A DNA stretch of 9,734 nt, taken from the NCBI GenBank assembly GCA_021200075.1, contig JAJQGZ010000154.1, positions 1 through 9,734 of the forward strand, written 5' to 3'. Made by a program: the position numbers and the translations under genes. The notes beneath the pieces were generated by a model that saw nothing but the letters and a program-made list of their open reading frames with translations, did not search any database and was not told the DNA's origin. Source of the stretch: Clostridiales bacterium. GTDB lineage: Bacteria > Bacillota > Clostridia > Oscillospirales > Acutalibacteraceae. Position 1 is the stretch's first letter, and each line of letters begins with the position of its first letter. This document shows, piece after piece, positions 7,540 to 9,734 of the stretch.

Positions 7540-7568
7540 AAGTTAGCGCATTCTAACTCATTTGTCAA
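7540..7568 (-). promoter_or_regulatory. Predicted promoter of the ABC exporter operon
   Basis: Minus strand TTGACA (7563-7568), 17 bases, then TAACTT (7540-7545). The -35 is perfect and the -10 weak, as often seen for regulated promoters. The weak -10 is constrained because it overlaps the operator arm. The predicted leader to the ATPase ATG is about 165 bases. Confidence 0.65.
7541..7558. promoter_or_regulatory. Operator-like palindrome, box 3
   Basis: AGTTAG-CGCATT-CTAACT has perfect inverted arms identical to box 2 with an unrelated spacer. Conservation of the arms but not the spacer indicates a dimeric protein site. It fills the spacer between the -35 and -10 elements, a classic repressor position. 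TetR or MarR family is likely for an exporter, but no regulator gene is in the window. Confidence 0.75.
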
Positions 7569-7662
7569 CACCTTTTTTATTTTTTTTTGCAAATTTTTTA
7601 TTTGAGAAAGAATTAATGCGACAGATGCGAAAATACTATTGTAATTTTTGGCATAAAAAAGC

Positions 7663-7681
7663 GGGCGGATAATATCCGCCC
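7663..7681. repeat. Palindromic repeat, copy 1
   Basis: GGGCGGATA-A-TATCCGCCC: 9-base perfect arms around one base, followed by CTAC. GC-rich in an AT-rich setting, it resembles dispersed extragenic palindromes of the REP type. It could fold in RNA or be a protein target. Confidence 0.7.
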
Positions 7682-7783
7682 CTACTACCGTGTATCGTCT
7701 AAAACTTTATGAATAGTTTTTATCGTTGTGTAATTTACTTCTTGTATTTTAATAGAAAATTATATGATAATTCCAGTCATTTA

Positions 7784-7835
7784 TAAACTTTTAGTAAATA
7801 CAAGGTACTACTGTTTTGTGTTTATTAAAAGTTTA
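7784..7835. repeat. 18-bp inverted repeat
   Basis: Arms 7784-7801 (TAAACTTTTAGTAAATAC) and 7818-7835 (GTGTTTATTAAAAGTTTA) match at 16 of 18 positions around a 16-base loop. The two differences are G-U pairs in plus-strand RNA but mismatches in minus-strand RNA. It lies between the two GC-rich palindromes. Confidence 0.65.
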
Positions 7836-7885
7836 CGAGCATATGCGACTGCCGTAAATGCTTTTATTAAAATATTGTTATCTTG

Positions 7886-7906
7886 CCGGCGATAATATCC
7901 GCCCTA
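7886..7906. repeat. Palindromic repeat, copy 2 (degenerate)
   Basis: CCGGCGATAATATCCGCCC followed by TAC is a degenerate copy of the 7663 repeat in the same orientation, with one base lost and one changed. The core GATAATATCCGCCC is shared. It lies 26 bases downstream of the lipoprotein stop and may contribute a weak 3' hairpin to that transcript. Confidence 0.55.
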
Positions 7907-7931
7907 CAGAATTATTTATTATATTATAATC

Positions 7932-9002
7932 TTATGACCATTTGAGGCCTTTGATTGAAAAGCCGAGCGTTGGTTCAAGTCTGTTCTTTTGAATAACGGC
8001 TACAACCTTGGTTATTCTGTCGGCATCGGAAACCGTGCCTGTTACCTTATAGAAATTGTTATTGCCGAGATCCTCTATTTTTTTGATAACAACAGTCTGT
8101 TTTTTACTCGGAAAACTGCTAATAATAAATTTGTTATTACTGTAGGTTATCGGAGTATCTTCAACAGAATTGCACTTTGTTTTGAAATTAACAACCGTGT
8201 TGCCGTAATACTTGAACAAATCAAGAATTATGGGGTTAGCGGCATAGGAATTATCCTTGCCTGTTGCCGTTCCTCCGTCACGCTGTGCCATCCAAACCGC
8301 CGTATAAACTGCGGTTTCTACAGGTACGCCCTCGGAATTTTCATAATTTTCAAGATAGAGATACGGAACCTCGAGCATAGAAGCGATAATCTCCTGGTCT
8401 GCAAGAGAGAAGCTGACTTCATCACCAGTGTCGGAAGTTTTCGGTACAACCTCGGTGCCTGTAAATTTGGTGGTGGCGCTGTTCTCTGTCAGGGAAACGC
8501 TTTTTTTGGTTGTGGCGGTAGTTTCTTCCTTTTTGGTTGTGGTTGTTGACGAATCCGAAGATGAGCCTGACGAGGAACTCGATGAACCAAAACCGCCCAA
8601 GTCGGAATCGGAACTGTCGGAATCCGAAGAATCAGAGCTTGACGATGATTTATAGGTTGTCTTAACCGTTACGGGATTACCCTTTTTATTTGTAACCGGC
8701 TCGCCGTCGGAATCTATCTTCTGGGCATAGGTGTTGCCGTCCTCGTTTGTTTTATAAATAACGGCTACCTCGGTAGTGACGACATTGCCGTCTTCGTCAG
8801 TGACTTCCGTTCCGTCCTCATCGGTTACGGCTTCCGTCTCATACCCATATTCGGTATCAACATCTTCAAGATCCGTTTCTTCGGCGGAAGTTGTGGTTGT
8901 ATCTGTATTCTCACTGTTCTTTGACGAACAGGCGACAAATACGAACGAAATAGCCAAAAGCACCGCAAGGACTAATACTATACTTTTTTTCGAAATAACC
9001 AC
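7932..9002 (-). CDS. Secreted lipoprotein with acidic repeats, Ser/Asp linker and unknown C-terminal domain
   Basis: The protein is 356 residues. Residues 1-24 form a lipoprotein signal peptide (ISKKS, a hydrophobic stretch, FVFVAC) with the lipidated Cys at 25. Residues about 40-115 carry short acidic repeats: TDEDGTEV, TDEDGNVV, TNEDGNTY, DSDGEPV and NKKGNPV. Residues about 117-170 are a Ser/Asp/Thr-rich flexible linker. The rest (about 190-356) looks like one globular domain, with ADQEIIASMLEVPYLYLENY and a strand-rich end. I do not recognise that domain. It is probably anchored on the outer face of the membrane with the domain held away by the linker. The annotated start is a GTG directly abutting AAGAGG, leaving no spacer, so the true start may differ by a few codons. 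It is divergent from the 9185 gene. Confidence 0.85.
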   Translation of the reverse strand: MVISKKSIVLVLAVLLAISFVFVACSSKNSENTDTTTTSAEETDLEDVDTEYGYETEAVTDEDGTEVTDEDGNVVTTEVAVIYKTNEDGNTYAQKIDSDGEPVTNKKGNPVTVKTTYKSSSSSDSSDSDSSDSDLGGFGSSSSSSGSSSDSSTTTTKKEETTATTKKSVSLTENSATTKFTGTEVVPKTSDTGDEVSFSLADQEIIASMLEVPYLYLENYENSEGVPVETAVYTAVWMAQRDGGTATGKDNSYAANPIILDLFKYYGNTVVNFKTKCNSVEDTPITYSNNKFIISSFPSKKQTVVIKKIEDLGNNNFYKVTGTVSDADRITKVVAVIQKNRLEPTLGFSIKGLKWS

Positions 9003-9039
9003 CCTCTTGATTAAAATGTCAAAATCAGTTGCTTAGATA

Positions 9040-9068
9040 ATTATATATTTTTCTTTCCGAAAAGTAAA
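9040..9068 (-). promoter_or_regulatory. Predicted promoter of the lipoprotein gene
   Basis: Minus strand TTTACT (9063-9068), 17 bases, then a perfect TATAAT (9040-9045), about 38 bases before the start of the lipoprotein gene. Confidence 0.55.
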
Positions 9069-9184
9069 TACTATTCCAAAAATATGAACAAAGATTTAAC
9101 TCATTATTCATAATATTTACATATTTTTACATTATTGTAACGATAGAATTTTGTACAAAATTCCTTATTAAAGGTGATGAAAAA

Positions 9185-9715
9185 TTGAAAGAATCAACCA
9201 CTCTTGCAGTATGCTCTATAACCACGGCGCTGTCAGTAGTGTTTCTTTTCCTCGGCGGAATAACATATATTTTCGCCTATGCAATGCCAATACTCGTCGG
9301 TCTGCTGATGATAATGATTAAAACCACATTCGGCACAAAAAGCGCATGGATAACTTATACGGCTACAAGTTTGCTGTCTTTTATGCTTGTTGCTGACAGA
9401 GAGTGTATGCTGATGTATATTATGATATTCGGATATTATCCAATCATTAAAAGCGCAATTGATAAAATTAAATTGACACCGGTCAGGGTTATTGTAAAGC
9501 TGATTTTATTTAATGCAATGCTGTGCGGATGCCAGCTTTTGCTTGTCTATGTTTTCGGTATTCCGTTTTTGAGCGAGGGCGAGGGTAAATATATAATAGT
9601 AATATTCGCAGTGATGATGAATTTGCTGTTTTTGATTTACAATAAGCTGACGGGTATGGTTTTCAGATTATATAAAATTAAAATTGAAAAGAGGATAAAA
9701 AGGATTTTTAAGTAA
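9185..9715 (+). CDS. Small polytopic membrane protein, function unknown
   Basis: A 176-residue, mostly hydrophobic protein with about six membrane segments (near 8-24, 27-45, 52-70, 74-90, 103-125 and 134-152) and a basic cytosolic tail KIKIEKRIKRIFK. The size and six-segment layout recall the substrate-binding S components of ECF vitamin transporters, but I see no diagnostic motif, so this is only a possibility. The TTG start at 9185 is chosen because AAAGGTGAT lies 7-8 bases upstream. The nearby ATG at 9177 runs into a TGA after three codons. It is the only plus-strand gene of the window. The stop at 9713-9715 is inside the window. Confidence 0.75.
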   Translation: MKESTTLAVCSITTALSVVFLFLGGITYIFAYAMPILVGLLMIMIKTTFGTKSAWITYTATSLLSFMLVADRECMLMYIMIFGYYPIIKSAIDKIKLTPVRVIVKLILFNAMLCGCQLLLVYVFGIPFLSEGEGKYIIVIFAVMMNLLFLIYNKLTGMVFRLYKIKIEKRIKRIFK

Positions 9716-9734
9716 TATAATTGTCAAACAAGAT

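Larger units (their letters stand above)
7569..7931. other. Gene-free AT-rich region with palindromic repeats
   Basis: I see no credible coding frame here on either strand. It contains a T-rich tract (about 7572-7604), two copies of a GGGCGGATAATATCCGCCC-type palindrome and, between them, an 18-bp inverted repeat. It separates the exporter promoter from the 3' end of the lipoprotein gene, so it may supply termination for the lipoprotein transcript. Confidence 0.6.

Noticed and set aside
8428..8655. Plus-strand acidic Glu/Asp/Pro-rich open frame
   Set aside because: It is the antisense reading of the Ser/Asp linker of the lipoprotein; the composition comes from the repeated serine codons.
1..9734. 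CRISPR array, tRNA, rRNA or insertion-sequence transposase
   Set aside because: No regularly spaced direct repeats, cloverleaf sequences, rRNA motifs or transposase frames are visible.

Overview
The window looks like a chromosomal segment from a low-to-moderate GC, Gram-positive Clostridia (probably an Oscillospiraceae/Ruminococcus-type gut anaerobe). This rests on the greA-lysS pair, AAGGAGG-type ribosome sites, a Ser/Thr/Asp-rich lipoprotein, TTG/GTG starts and TTGACA/TATAAT promoters. The taxonomic call is an inference; no rRNA is present.

Layout. Every recognised gene except the last is on the minus strand. Positions 134-384 hold a broken Phd/YefM-type antitoxin gene, and 477-1506 a heavily frameshifted yeiH-type (UPF0324, putative sulfate exporter) gene. 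A terminator at about 1646-1681 ends an intact greA-lysS transcription unit (1695-4059), which is driven by a consensus promoter at 4109-4137. A second terminator (4158-4201) closes a MacB/FtsX-type ABC exporter operon at 4220-7365. Its ATPase and large permease are both broken by indels and a stop codon. Its promoter (7540-7568) lies under palindromic AGTTAG-N6-CTAACT boxes, and a terminator-like hairpin lies in its leader. Positions 7569-7931 carry no gene but contain two copies of a GGGCGGATAATATCCGCCC-type palindrome and a long inverted repeat. A lipoprotein (7932-9002, minus) and a small polytopic membrane protein (9185-9715, plus) are divergently transcribed.

How it fits together. GreA (transcript-cleavage factor) and LysRS are intact housekeeping genes. 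The LysRS carries an in-frame N-terminal extension of about 115 residues that resembles a YegP/DUF1508 tandem domain, which is the most unusual protein architecture here. The accessory genes (antitoxin, yeiH, ABC exporter) have accumulated at least a dozen frameshifts plus two in-frame stops, while about 5 kb of other coding sequence has none. That distribution suggests real gene decay, although homopolymer sequencing error cannot be excluded from one sequence. The exporter's regulatory region still looks intact and was probably built for a TetR-like repressor, which is not encoded in this window.
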